17,292 nucleotides of DNA, from positions 1 to 17,292 of the forward strand of contig CAKSJC010000010.1 of assembly GCA_934462885.1 (NCBI GenBank). Reading direction: 5' to 3'. Position numbers and translations under genes: made by a program. A model generated the notes under the pieces. The model was given only the letters and a program-made list of their open reading frames with translations. It had not been told where the DNA came from and did no database searches. Positions 8,098 through 15,840 of the stretch are shown here, one piece after another (positions within the stretch are counted from its first letter, which is position 1; the number at the start of each line of letters is the position of its first letter). The stretch comes from an uncultured Eubacteriales bacterium. Lineage in GTDB: Bacteria > Bacillota > Clostridia > Oscillospirales > CAG-272.

Positions 8098-9324
8098 TTA
8101 TTCGTCCTCCGCGAGGACGGTTTTCGCTCCGTTTTTTGACGCAACAACGACTCCGCGCTCGGAAGTAAGTATAGAAAGAACGTCCGACATCGCGCCGTCA
8201 TATGAGACGGTTCGGAACGTCTTATCCGTACTTATTTCGAGAATGGAATCCGCGGTCTTTATATACCCGAGCGAATTTGACAAATCTCCCGAAGCCGCGA
8301 CTCCCGAGATCCTTTGTTTAAGCGTCACATCGCATACAGCCTCTCCCGTTTCCGAAAACACGAGCACGCGGTTCTCGCTTCCGAGGGCGTTCAGCGTTCC
8401 TACGATCAACGAAGATTTTCTCCCGATATCCGCGTACTTTAAGTTCATTCTGGAAAATCCTGCGGACGAGGTGAGATGTCCCTCATAATCAAAATAATAT
8501 AATCCGTTTTCACAAAGCACGGAGAAGCCGTCCTCGGACGCTTCAACGGAAAGAGGCATCGTATGCTCATATTTCAGCAGAGCGGTATTTTCCGACGCGC
8601 CCTTTTTAATAAGCGCTATCTCGCATATAAAGTCCGATCCCGACGGAATAACGGAAGCTATTACATAATTGCTGCCGGAAGGCGATGCCGCAGACGCCAT
8701 AACGTAATTTTCCTTGTATATTTTCATCGACGGATTGAACGCCGAATTATATATTGTCGCCACAAACCTTGTTTCTCTCGATCGCGTCACGAGAATACAC
8801 GATCCGTCGTCGGCGATATCTGCGGAAATTATCTTACCGTCCGCTTTGCGCTCTATTATACGTGTGATCTGGTTAAAGACAGAATATTCCGTACCTCCCA
8901 TATCGTACACAAGAATATATTTGTCCGACGCCGTAATAACGGGATTTTCGTATTCTAAATCTTCATCTATGAGGAGAACTCCCGATGAATCGTAATAAGA
9001 AAAAACATCTCCGTCGGTAAGTGCCAAGCCGTTCTTAAAGCGGATAAACTTCGTGTCGTCGTTTCCGTTATAAACGATATCCGATAACTCTCCTTCCGAA
9101 CCGAAAGATACGGAATTAAAGTCCCTCACAAGATATTTCATATTGTCGTAAGTAACATATTCTCCGAAAAAAGCTGTAACAAAGACAATATACATAAAGA
9201 GCATGAGCATAAAAGCTATCCCGAATATCATATAGCCTCTCGAAACACGCAGATAATATCTGTTGATCTGCGGCTTAACTTTTCCCGAGACCGATATTCG
9301 GCTTTTTTTTTCGTTTTCGGACAT
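8098..9324 (-). CDS. membrane-anchored DUF5711-like protein, probable extracellular beta-propeller
   Basis: The protein has 408 residues. A short basic cytoplasmic tail (1-29) is followed by one membrane helix (about 30-53). The remaining 350 residues are predicted outside the cell and are made of repeated short beta-rich units, with recurring patterns such as GKIISADIADDGSCILV (from about 163), ASPSGSNYVIAS and SVEASEDGFSVLC. These resemble WD40/PQQ-like propeller blades without strict signature residues. I recognise it as resembling the DUF5711 family of Clostridia, from memory only. No catalytic motif is visible. The start at 9324 (MSENEKK) follows AGAGGG (9331-9336) at 6 nt; the longer frame would begin with TTG at 9342. 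It lies 21 nt after truA, so the two are probably co-transcribed. The function is unknown; a sensor or scaffold role would be inference. Confidence 0.75.
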   Translation of the reverse strand: MSENEKKSRISVSGKVKPQINRYYLRVSRGYMIFGIAFMLMLFMYIVFVTAFFGEYVTYDNMKYLVRDFNSVSFGSEGELSDIVYNGNDDTKFIRFKNGLALTDGDVFSYYDSSGVLLIDEDLEYENPVITASDKYILVYDMGGTEYSVFNQITRIIERKADGKIISADIADDGSCILVTRSRETRFVATIYNSAFNPSMKIYKENYVMASAASPSGSNYVIASVIPSGSDFICEIALIKKGASENTALLKYEHTMPLSVEASEDGFSVLCENGLYYFDYEGHLTSSAGFSRMNLKYADIGRKSSLIVGTLNALGSENRVLVFSETGEAVCDVTLKQRISGVAASGDLSNSLGYIKTADSILEISTDKTFRTVSYDGAMSDVLSILTSERGVVVASKNGAKTVLAEDE

Positions 9325-9345
9325 TTCTATCCCTCTTATCAAAGC

Positions 9346-10140
9346 TTAAATTATCTTCCATGCGATATCTTCATTATACGAAACTTCTTCAAGGTACAGT
9401 CCGCACGCGGGAGCTGTTTTTCCGGCAAGCGCACGGTCTTTTTTTTCTATTATCTCTTTTATGTCCTCCGGTGAAAAGCGCCCCGCGGCGCATTCCTCAA
9501 GAGTTCCGGTTATAATGCGCACCATATTGTAAAGAAATCCGTCGGCGGTTATGCGAAGCTCCGTAATTCCGTCTTTTTTCCCCACGTCAAGCGAGTAAAC
9601 CGTGCGATGCGCGTCTGTTATCTTTGAGCCTGCCGCCATAAAAGATGTAAAATCACGGTATCCGACTATATAAGCGCCCGCACGTCTCATTCTCTCCAAT
9701 TCGTTTTCTCCGAGAGATATTTTTATATGCCACGCTCTTTTTTCAAGAAACGGATCTGAGTACGGGCTGTCATACATTTTATATAGATATGTCTTTGACT
9801 TCACGCTGTAACGCGGATGAAACGAGTCTCCTACCGCGGCTTCCGCGCACACTGAGATATCGGCGGGAAGGTTTGGTCTGATCGCTCTGTGAAATTTCCC
9901 GATCGGAATCTTAAGCCAGTCCGACGACGCGAGAGCGTTGTCTGTCGGAGCTACGGTACAGCAAAAGCCGAGAGCGTGAACGCCGGCGTCCGTTCTGCTG
10001 CATCCCGTAACGCTGCACGGAAATCCGAGAGTTTTCGCCGCCGCTTTTGTAAGCGCTGTCTGAATCGACGGAAGTTCGTTTTGCGCCTGATAACCGGCAT
10101 ACGCGCTTCCGTCATACATTATTTTTAGCAGTAGCTTCAT
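9346..10140 (-). CDS. truA: tRNA pseudouridine(38-40) synthase TruA
   Basis: The 264-residue enzyme converts uridines 38-40 of the tRNA anticodon arm to pseudouridine. The catalytic aspartate is D51 in the hallmark SRTDAGVHA (48-56). Other family stretches are the N-terminal YDGSAYAGYQ (9-18), FHPRYSVKSKTYLYKM (about 107-122), a DFTSF block near the middle and FLYNMVRIITGTL near the C-terminus. The frame extends 40 codons upstream into ecfT, but the family start is MKLLLK at 10140, only 7 nt after the ecfT stop, which suggests translational coupling. The ecfA1-ecfA2-ecfT-truA order is the standard Firmicutes arrangement. Confidence 0.97.
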   Translation of the reverse strand: MKLLLKIMYDGSAYAGYQAQNELPSIQTALTKAAAKTLGFPCSVTGCSRTDAGVHALGFCCTVAPTDNALASSDWLKIPIGKFHRAIRPNLPADISVCAEAAVGDSFHPRYSVKSKTYLYKMYDSPYSDPFLEKRAWHIKISLGENELERMRRAGAYIVGYRDFTSFMAAGSKITDAHRTVYSLDVGKKDGITELRITADGFLYNMVRIITGTLEECAAGRFSPEDIKEIIEKKDRALAGKTAPACGLYLEEVSYNEDIAWKII

Positions 10141-10147
10141 GGCGCGC

Positions 10148-10975
10148 TCAAATGATAAGCCCGTATACGGGAAAATAAACGTTAAGTACAATAACAGCCG
10201 CTGTAAGGAGCACGGCAAAAACGGAAAAAACATAATCCTTTTTTTCTGCGTGCAGCACATTCATGCGCGTGCGCCCGTTGCCGCCGGTATAGCATCGGCA
10301 CTCCATTGCGGTAGCAAGCTCGTCCGCACGGCGAAAAGCCGAGATAAACAGCGGTATGAGTATCGGAATAAGTGCTTTTGCTCTTTTGATAAGTCCTCCC
10401 GACGAAAAATCCGCTCCTCTTGCGCTCTGCGCATTCATTATCTTCCTCGTTTCGTCAATAAGCGTGGGAATAAAGCGAAGAGCTATCGTCATCATCATTG
10501 AAAACTCATGAACCGGGACGCGGATTTTTTTCAGCGGTGAGAGAAGCTGTTCCAGTGCGTCGGTCAGTGCGAGCGGAGTCGTCGTATAAGTCAGAAAAAC
10601 CGATGTCGCCGCGATCAGGAGAACTATTCTCAGCACTATAAGAAAAGCGTTTAATATTCCCTCAAGGTAGATGTGTATAAATCCGAACGAAAAAAGAAGT
10701 TTCTCTCCCGTCATCCAGAAGATATTAATCACCGCCGTGAACGTAATTATAAACAAAAGCGGCTTCATACTTTTTAATATAAGTTTCGGGGAAATTCCCG
10801 TCATAGCAACGAATGCAACGGTAGCTGCGGTCAGAAGCGCAAACGCGGTAACGCTCTTTGCCAAAAATATCGCCACTATATATATTATTGAAATTATTAT
10901 TTTTGCGCGTGGATCTAGTCTGTGGATAACGGACGATCCTTCGACGTATTGTCCGAACGTTATATCGGCTCTCAT
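10148..10975 (-). CDS. ecfT: ECF transporter transmembrane subunit EcfT
   Basis: The 275-residue membrane protein is the energy-transducing subunit of an energy-coupling factor transporter. It links the two ATPases to exchangeable substrate-binding proteins for vitamins and metals. Hydrophobic segments lie at about 25-60, 70-88, 105-130 and 246-270. The two coupling-helix motifs that sit in the ATPase grooves are visible as SARGAD (184-189) and MECRCY (224-229), followed by GGNGRTRM (231-238). The second motif keeps the arginine but has CRC where ARG is classical, a variant I regard as tolerated in the family. The ATG at 10975 has only a weak upstream ribosome site. It is 7 nt from truA but 249 nt from ecfA2. 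Confidence 0.95.
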   Translation of the reverse strand: MRADITFGQYVEGSSVIHRLDPRAKIIISIIYIVAIFLAKSVTAFALLTAATVAFVAMTGISPKLILKSMKPLLFIITFTAVINIFWMTGEKLLFSFGFIHIYLEGILNAFLIVLRIVLLIAATSVFLTYTTTPLALTDALEQLLSPLKKIRVPVHEFSMMMTIALRFIPTLIDETRKIMNAQSARGADFSSGGLIKRAKALIPILIPLFISAFRRADELATAMECRCYTGGNGRTRMNVLHAEKKDYVFSVFAVLLTAAVIVLNVYFPVYGLII

Positions 10976-11224
10976 TATCGTGTAACCGAACCTTTCCCGA
11001 CGACGTGCAGCGCTTTATGATTTCTCATTTTTGTAAAAAACGTCGTCTCTTGTTTCTTTGAGGAGTGAGCTTATTTGAGAAGGTGCGTTTTTGGAGGAAG
11101 CTTTTTGAGTATGGATCATTCCTCTTTATTTACGCGTGTGAATCTTGTTGTAATTACTTAAGCTTTCAGGATCATTTCGAATGAGGAATCATGCGCTGCC
11201 TGGCTTGCGTCCTCATGATGTGTA
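10976..11224. other. 249-nt non-coding gap between ecfA2 and ecfT
   Basis: No convincing reading frame is present on either strand; the longest candidates are 14-16 codons. A 7-bp inverted repeat (gacgacg 10999-11005 with cgtcgtc 11041-11047) has a 35-nt loop. No consensus promoter or terminator was found. The gap is unusual because ecfA2 and ecfT are normally tightly linked. It may hold an internal promoter, a small RNA, or simply be remnant sequence. Confidence 0.4.
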
Positions 11225-12115
11225 TCATACCCGTTTTTCTTCTTTTACCGTATTCGGCTGACGTTTTCCGTCAATATACTCTTGCAAAAGTCCAGCCGCG
11301 TAATCTACCGTGTAAATATCACGTCCTATGTCTATCCCGTAATCCGCCAAAGCCGCCGCTATCCTTGTTATCTGCGGAACGTCAAGTCCTATCGCCACCA
11401 GCTCCGAGTATTCGGAAAATACCTCGGCGCAGGTCTTATGCATAAGAATCCTCGTATTCGACATTACTACGATATCATCGCAGTACCTCGCCATATCTTC
11501 CATGCTGTGGCTTACTATAAGAACGGTAGTTCCGCTCTCTCTCGAATAACGCTTGATACCTCCTAAAATATCGCGCCGTCCCGACGGATCAAGTCCCGCC
11601 GCCGGCTCGTCAAGGATAAGTATCCTCGGACGCATCGCAATAACTCCCGCCAGCGCCGCTCTTCTCTTCTGTCCGCCGGACAGATCGAACGGAGACTTAT
11701 CAAGCATATCCTCCGACAATCCCGAAAATGCCGCCGCGTCGGATACGGTCTTTTTTATTTCTTCTTCGGACATTCCCATATTTCTCGGACCGAACGCTAT
11801 ATCCTCGCGGACAGTCTCAGCGAAAAGCTGGTATTCCGGATACTGCATAACAAGCCCCGCCTTGAATCTGACTTCCCGTATTTTTTTAGGGTCTTCCCAT
11901 ATATCCCGTCCGTCGAGGAGAATTTCTCCCTCATCAGGCTTTAGGAGTCCGTTTATCATCTGCACGAGAGTCGATTTACCGCTTCCCGTATGTCCGATAA
12001 GCCCTGTAATATGTCCCGCCTCTACCGAAAGAGACACATTGTCAAGCGCTTTCACCGCGGAAGAAGTGTCTTTATTATAGGTAAAGGACACGTTTTTTAA
12101 TTCTATAACTGCCAT
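11225..12115 (-). CDS. ecfA2: ECF transporter ATPase EcfA2
   Basis: The 296-residue ABC ATPase is one of the two nucleotide-binding subunits that power the EcfA1-EcfA2-EcfT module at the inner face of the membrane. Walker A GHTGSGKST is at 41-49, the Q-loop glutamine at Q91 (VMQYPEYQLF), signature LSGGQ at 145-149, Walker B LILDEP at 166-171, and the switch histidine H203. The C-terminal GLDVPQITR (243-251) is a feature of EcfA proteins that are paired as A1/A2. It starts 28 nt after ecfA1 in the same direction. The ATG at 12115 fits the family N-terminus; the ribosome site is weak. Confidence 0.95.
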   Translation of the reverse strand: MAVIELKNVSFTYNKDTSSAVKALDNVSLSVEAGHITGLIGHTGSGKSTLVQMINGLLKPDEGEILLDGRDIWEDPKKIREVRFKAGLVMQYPEYQLFAETVREDIAFGPRNMGMSEEEIKKTVSDAAAFSGLSEDMLDKSPFDLSGGQKRRAALAGVIAMRPRILILDEPAAGLDPSGRRDILGGIKRYSRESGTTVLIVSHSMEDMARYCDDIVVMSNTRILMHKTCAEVFSEYSELVAIGLDVPQITRIAAALADYGIDIGRDIYTVDYAAGLLQEYIDGKRQPNTVKEEKRV

Positions 12116-12143
12116 ATATGCGTGATCTTTCTTATAAATTCAG

Positions 12144-13046
12144 TCATCTGACCGTTATCTCGGAGTTTTTCTCCCGCAAAGCTGCTCTTTTACGGATAGC
12201 GTCCGCTATGACTGCGGCGCAATTTGCCGATCCGAAAACATCTATCGGAACGTCAAGTCCCGCTTTCTTCAATTTATACAAAAGCTCCGTCGTCTGAGGA
12301 ACATCAAGTCCCGTCGCCCACATTTTCTCCGGATTTGAGAATATCTCGCGCGGCGTTCCGTCTCCGATTATTTTTCCGTGATCCATAACGATTATTCTGT
12401 CGGCGCGCGACGCTTCGTTCATGTAATGCGTTATGAGAACAACGGTTATTTTCTCTTCACGGTTCAGCTTTTCGATTATTTCCATTACTTCTCGCCTTCC
12501 CATAGGGTCGAGCATGGCGGTTGACTCGTCGAAAATTATACATCTGCGGCGCATTGCGATTACTCCCGCGATAGCTACCCGCTGTTTTTGTCCCCCGGAA
12601 AGATTGTACGACGGGTGACGCGCATATTTCGTCATACCGACAGCTTCAAGAGCGCCGTCGACTCTCTTTCTTATTTCAGCCGGAGGAAGCCCGAGATTTT
12701 CGCATCCAAAAGCCACGTCTTCTTCAACTATCGTAGCGACTATCTGGTTATCGGGATTCTGAAACACCATTCCCATATCCCGCCGTGACTCCATAATGTC
12801 TTCTTCCGTCACATCCGGGCTTGTCATATCCCGACCGTTTATATACAGTTTTCCGCCGTCCGGCATATTCACCATGCAAAGTATCTTCGCAAGTGTCGAT
12901 TTCCCGCTTCCGTTATGTCCGAGGATCGCAGTGAACGATCCTTCTTCTATCTCAAACGACACCCCGTCGAGGGCGCGAACAGGCTTATTTTCATCGTCTC
13001 CGGGGTAGGAGAACACAAGATTTTCCGCTTTAATTATTGTATTCAT
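12144..13046 (-). CDS. ecfA1: ECF transporter ATPase EcfA1
   Basis: The 300-residue ABC ATPase is the partner of EcfA2. Walker A GHNGSGKST is at 43-51, the Q-loop in VFQNPDNQIV (94-103) with Q96, signature LSGGQ at 149-153, and Walker B IIFDES (170-175) with catalytic E174. The switch histidine is H207, and a C-terminal GLDVPQTTE lies at 246-254. The FQNPDNQ form of the Q-loop is typical of EcfA1 and separates it from EcfA2. It starts 25 nt after the methyltransferase stop, so the four genes 13950-11225 are probably one transcript. ThiT, in the next unit upstream, is a plausible S-component for this shared module. Confidence 0.95.
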   Translation of the reverse strand: MNTIIKAENLVFSYPGDDENKPVRALDGVSFEIEEGSFTAILGHNGSGKSTLAKILCMVNMPDGGKLYINGRDMTSPDVTEEDIMESRRDMGMVFQNPDNQIVATIVEEDVAFGCENLGLPPAEIRKRVDGALEAVGMTKYARHPSYNLSGGQKQRVAIAGVIAMRRRCIIFDESTAMLDPMGRREVMEIIEKLNREEKITVVLITHYMNEASRADRIIVMDHGKIIGDGTPREIFSNPEKMWATGLDVPQTTELLYKLKKAGLDVPIDVFGSANCAAVIADAIRKRAALREKNSEITVR

Positions 13047-13071
13047 AACTCAATTCCGAAATATATTTTAC

Positions 13072-13950
13072 TTAAATAAACGCCGCGCGTACTGAAGCTC
13101 CGCTCGGAAGTACGAGCGAGGTATCCGACACGGGGATTCCCGTTTCTCCCTCTTCGATATAAGAGCGTTCAAGCAGGTTAGCGGGAAGCGAAAGAGACAG
13201 GATATATTTCATAACCGCGGGAGAAAGTCCCGTTGTGTATGAATTTATAAGGAAAAACGCCGGATCGTCCGAAAGCGCTTTCGTACAAAGCGAAACAAGT
13301 CCCGCAGCGCAATCCTCAAGCTTCCACACTTCCCCTCCGGGACCTCTGCCGTACGACGGGGGATCCATTATGACTCCGTCGTACTTATTACCGCGGCGTA
13401 TTTCTCTCTCGACGAACTTCACGCAGTCGTCGACTATATATCTGCACGGCGCGTCCTCAAGTCCAGAAAGACGCATATTGTCGCGCGCCGCCTGCGTCAT
13501 TCCCTTTGAGGCATCGACGTGGCACAGAGCCGCTCCCGCCTTTGCCGAAGAAACCGTCGCTCCTCCCGTATACGCGAAAAGATTTAAAACCTTTGGAGCT
13601 TTTTTCTTTTCCGCGATATATTTTTTGATCATCTCCGCAGTCCAGTCCCAGTTAGTCGCCTGTTCCGGAAAAAGCCCCGTATGCTTAAAGCCCATTGGGC
13701 GAAGCCTGAAACGCAAGTTCTTATATCCGATCCGCCAGCTCTCCGGCATACGGTTTACAACCCAAGAACCGCCTCCGCCTCTTCTTTTATAAACACCGTC
13801 TGCCTTTTTCCACAGAGGATTTTTTCTCTCTCCGCTCCATATCACCTGAGGATCGGGGCGTATAAGGATATATTTTCCCCATTTTTCAAGTCTTTCTCCG
13901 CCTTCGCAGTCGAGAAGCTCATAATCTTCCCATCCGTCAGCGATCCACAT
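13072..13950 (-). CDS. class I SAM-dependent methyltransferase (RlmI/RlmK-like)
   Basis: The 292-residue protein contains the SAM-dependent methyltransferase fold found in the RlmI/RlmK group of rRNA methyltransferases. Motif I is LNLFAYTGG (122-130), the acidic end of strand 2 is D146 (HVDASKGM), and the catalytic-loop motif is DPPSYGRGP (196-204), followed by GEVWKLED (206-213). There is no N-terminal PUA domain of the RlmI kind. The first 80 residues instead carry a GGGGSWV-type turn (58-64). The substrate is unknown; RNA is likely from the family, but a specific position would be a guess. The start at 13950 is set by GGAGG (13961-13965) 10 nt upstream. It lies 122 nt after ruvC and 25 nt before ecfA1. 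Confidence 0.9.
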   Translation of the reverse strand: MWIADGWEDYELLDCEGGERLEKWGKYILIRPDPQVIWSGERKNPLWKKADGVYKRRGGGGSWVVNRMPESWRIGYKNLRFRLRPMGFKHTGLFPEQATNWDWTAEMIKKYIAEKKKAPKVLNLFAYTGGATVSSAKAGAALCHVDASKGMTQAARDNMRLSGLEDAPCRYIVDDCVKFVEREIRRGNKYDGVIMDPPSYGRGPGGEVWKLEDCAAGLVSLCTKALSDDPAFFLINSYTTGLSPAVMKYILSLSLPANLLERSYIEEGETGIPVSDTSLVLPSGASVRAAFI

Positions 13951-14046
13951 ATATGTTAATCCTCCGCTTTATTCACATATATCAGGGGCTATGTCTGCCG
14001 CGTTGAACCGTAATCAAAAATCAGCCGCGCGCTCCCTGTTTCACGC

Positions 14047-14068
14047 AAAACATTCTAAAGGATGTTTT
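14047..14068 (-). terminator. weak hairpin just after ruvC
   Basis: Seven AT-rich base pairs (aaaacat 14047-14053 with atgtttt 14062-14068) enclose an 8-nt loop, 4 nt beyond the ruvC stop. The T-tract is part of the stem and no further T-run follows, so at best this is a leaky attenuator between ruvC and the methyltransferase. Confidence 0.25.
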
Positions 14069-14072
14069 CGTG

Positions 14073-14672
14073 CTATTTTACTCCGTTTTTCCGGAGTTCG
14101 CCTGCCTTCAAAATAGTCTCAAGCGAGTTTTTTCTTCCGCTCTGTCCTATCTTTCCCGCCATTGAGGTAGGTTTATTATAAAACTCGGCAAGTCTCGACG
14201 TTCCGGTGTGAGCGTGGCATATCGCCGCCGCAAGAGCGTCCGCTGTGTCGTCGGGCTTAGGCTGTTTTTTCAGTCCGAGAAACATCGTAACCATTTCGAT
14301 GACCTGATGTTTATCCGCTCTTCCGTACCCGACCACAGCCTGCTTTATCTGAAGCGGTGTATACTCGAATATCGGCACGTTCGCCATACGGCACGAAAGA
14401 AGTATCGCGCCTCTTGCTTCCGCCACAATTATTCCGGTCTTTTGATTCGTGTTAAAGAAAAGCTCTTCTATCGCCGCAGAGTCAGGATTATATTTCCCGA
14501 TTACGGTGTTAAGTTCCGTATAGACGGCGGCAAGCCTGTCCTCGGTTTTCATTGAAGCGACAGTCGTTATCGCGCCGAAATCTACTGGTTTAACGCGCAT
14601 TCCGGCGCCGCCGTATTCTATGATTCCCCATCCGACGATTGCGATCCCCGGGTCTATTCCTAAAATTATCAT
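14073..14672 (-). CDS. ruvC: Holliday junction resolvase RuvC
   Basis: The 199-residue endonuclease cuts four-way DNA junctions symmetrically as a dimer. Its acidic catalytic set is visible: D7 (GIDPG), E69 (IEELFF), and D142 with D145 (DDTADALA). The family's KQAVVGYGRADKHQV stretch is at 110-124. The chosen start is the ATG at 14672, 3 nt after GGCGGA; the longer frame would need a TTG at 14702. In many bacteria ruvC sits beside ruvA and ruvB. Here the next gene downstream is a methyltransferase and the one upstream is thiT, so ruvAB must be elsewhere. A consensus promoter lies about 100 nt upstream. Confidence 0.97.
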   Translation of the reverse strand: MIILGIDPGIAIVGWGIIEYGGAGMRVKPVDFGAITTVASMKTEDRLAAVYTELNTVIGKYNPDSAAIEELFFNTNQKTGIIVAEARGAILLSCRMANVPIFEYTPLQIKQAVVGYGRADKHQVIEMVTMFLGLKKQPKPDDTADALAAAICHAHTGTSRLAEFYNKPTSMAGKIGQSGRKNSLETILKAGELRKNGVK

Positions 14673-14725
14673 CTTTCCGCCTTGTTTGAAAGAAGCCGCC
14701 AAGCCGGCTGCATTCCGTCAGAGTC

Positions 14726-14749
14726 ATCGGGGAAACGTAATACCCCGAT
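14726..14749 (-). promoter_or_regulatory. hairpin at the start of the ruvC leader
   Basis: A perfect 7-bp inverted repeat (atcgggg 14726-14732 with ccccgat 14743-14749) with a 10-nt loop lies about 13 nt inside the predicted transcript start. No U-run follows on the minus strand, so it is not a terminator for ruvC. It may stabilise the 5' end of the mRNA. Confidence 0.5.
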
Positions 14750-14768
14750 TTTAGTTTATTAATAATAT

Positions 14769-14797
14769 ATTATATCACATATATCGCTTCATGTCAA
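14769..14797 (-). promoter_or_regulatory. consensus sigma-70 promoter of the ruvC operon
   Basis: Minus strand: perfect -35 TTGACA (14797-14792), 17-nt spacer, perfect -10 TATAAT (14774-14769). The transcript start is expected near 14762, giving a leader of about 90 nt. This is the only near-consensus promoter I could find for the long run of minus-strand genes from ruvC towards the ClpE region. Together with 14798-14958, where I see nothing but AT-rich spacer, it accounts for the non-coding stretch between ruvC and thiT. Confidence 0.9.
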
Positions 14798-14958
14798 AAC
14801 AGTTTAAGTATTTTATGTTAAAAAACTGTATCTAAAACGCGGGAGCAGAACCGCAAAGCAAATGCGAAAGTTTAATTTATTTTTACGTTTGCGTAAAAAA
14901 ACACGCGTGCTTTTTTATGCGAATAAAAATATGCGCCGGCGGCGCTTCACGCATCACG

Positions 14959-14980
14959 AAAAAATCCGCCTTTCGGCGGA
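14959..14980 (-). terminator. intrinsic terminator of thiT
   Basis: The 6-bp GC-rich stem tccgcc/ggcgga (14965-14970 with 14975-14980) closes a GAAA tetraloop on the minus strand. It is followed there by six T residues (14964-14959). It lies 57 nt beyond the thiT stop codon. Confidence 0.9.
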
Positions 14981-15037
14981 AGTTTTTCTCTTTAATTTGT
15001 ATTTTGCGGTTTTTCTTTACGGAATACGCGTATGTAA

Positions 15038-15634
15038 TCAGCTTTTTTTCAACTTCATTGGGCGAAGCGTTTCGGGAGAAACGATCGCACACAAAATCGC
15101 TATGCAAACGCCGCTGAGAATTGCGTTCGGGATCATGTATCCTCCGTTGTATACAAGAGAATAGACCCAAACGGACTGTCCCTCGGGAGCGTAGGAACCC
15201 CACAAAAGCACACCGGAGAGGAAACTGCACACATAACGGAGCAGATTTACCACGACAGCGCCCGCAGCGTAACCTGCGAGCTTGTATTTACCGAACAGAC
15301 GCGCGAAAACGGGTGCCGTACCGAGAACAGTGAACGCGAGAATGTAGTCAAGCATCACGCAGCCGAAAACAGCAAGAGCGGTACCGGCAGGCGGAGCATA
15401 CCATCCCGTGATGAGCTGAATAACAGCTTCGGCGAACGCCGCTGCCAGACCCCATTTCAGTCCGCGGCGGTATGAAATAAAAATTATCGGAATTGACGCA
15501 ATGGTAAGCGAACCTCCGTTCGGCCATTTCGGAAGCGGCAGAAGGTCAAGCGCAACGGCAAGCGCGACCATGACCGCACACTCGACGAGCGCAAGCAACT
15601 GCTTATGAAGTTTGCTTTGATTTTTGTTTGCCAT
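15038..15634 (-). CDS. thiT: thiamine ECF transporter S-component ThiT
   Basis: The 198-residue, six-helix membrane protein binds thiamine and docks onto an EcfA1-EcfA2-EcfT module for uptake. Family features: the loop after helix 1 with PKWPNGGSLTIASIPI (35-50), whose W37 corresponds to the thiamine-stacking tryptophan; LDYILAF (95-101); and the long C-terminal block from GVLLWGSYAPEGQ (141-153) to YNGGYMIPN (162-170). The start at 15634 is set by AAAGGAC (15644-15650) about 9 nt upstream; the longer frame would read through that ribosome site. The TPP riboswitch and terminator in front confirm the substrate class and show repression when thiamine pyrophosphate is plentiful. No ecf ATPase is in this unit, so it must use a shared module, presumably the one encoded at 10148-13046. 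Confidence 0.95.
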   Translation of the reverse strand: MANKNQSKLHKQLLALVECAVMVALAVALDLLPLPKWPNGGSLTIASIPIIFISYRRGLKWGLAAAFAEAVIQLITGWYAPPAGTALAVFGCVMLDYILAFTVLGTAPVFARLFGKYKLAGYAAGAVVVNLLRYVCSFLSGVLLWGSYAPEGQSVWVYSLVYNGGYMIPNAILSGVCIAILCAIVSPETLRPMKLKKS

Positions 15635-15681
15635 GACATAAAGTCCTTTCAAAATAGATTTCAAACAACACGCCTGAAAAC

Positions 15682-15709
15682 AAAAAGCCGCAGTACAAAC
15701 GTACTGCGG
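15682..15709 (-). terminator. riboswitch-controlled intrinsic terminator before thiT
   Basis: A perfect 9-bp stem (ccgcagtac 15688-15696 with gtactgcgg 15701-15709) with a 4-nt loop is followed on the minus strand by a T-tract (15686-15682). It sits between the TPP aptamer and the thiT ribosome site. The expression platform is therefore transcription termination rather than masking of the ribosome site. Confidence 0.9.
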
Positions 15710-15743
15710 ATATGCGTCTCGAATTTATGCCAATATTATCTTT

Positions 15744-15836
15744 TTGACCAATTCTCCCTACGCCGGCATTATCCGTATCAGGTTAAAGGGTTCGGTTTCA
15801 CCGTCTCAGCATTTAAGCACCCCTGCGTTTGTTCAA
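15744..15836 (-). ncRNA. TPP riboswitch (THI element)
   Basis: On the minus strand the conserved thi-box elements appear in order: AGGGGTGC, GCTGAGA, a short variable hairpin (CGGTGAAACCG), ACCCTTTAACCTGAT, GGATAATGCCGGCGTAGGGA. Closing stem P1 pairs TTGAACAA (15836-15829) with TTGGTCAA (15751-15744), with one mismatch. Binding of thiamine pyrophosphate should favour the terminator at 15682-15709 and shut off thiT. The aptamer begins almost at the predicted transcript start, leaving no spare leader. Confidence 0.96.
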
Positions 15837-15840
15837 GCAT

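Noticed and set aside
9340..9342. TTG start extending the DUF5711-like protein by six residues
   Set aside because: The extension would contain the AGAGGG ribosome site that serves the ATG at 9324.
11111..11161. Small plus-strand peptide (16 codons) with GGAGG upstream
   Set aside because: The ribosome site is 13 nt from the ATG, the peptide has no recognisable feature, and it opposes the operon direction.
14880..14899. Perfect 8-bp hairpin tttttacg/cgtaaaaa as another thiT terminator
   Set aside because: The T residues are on the wrong side of the stem for either strand and a clear terminator already exists at 14959-14980.
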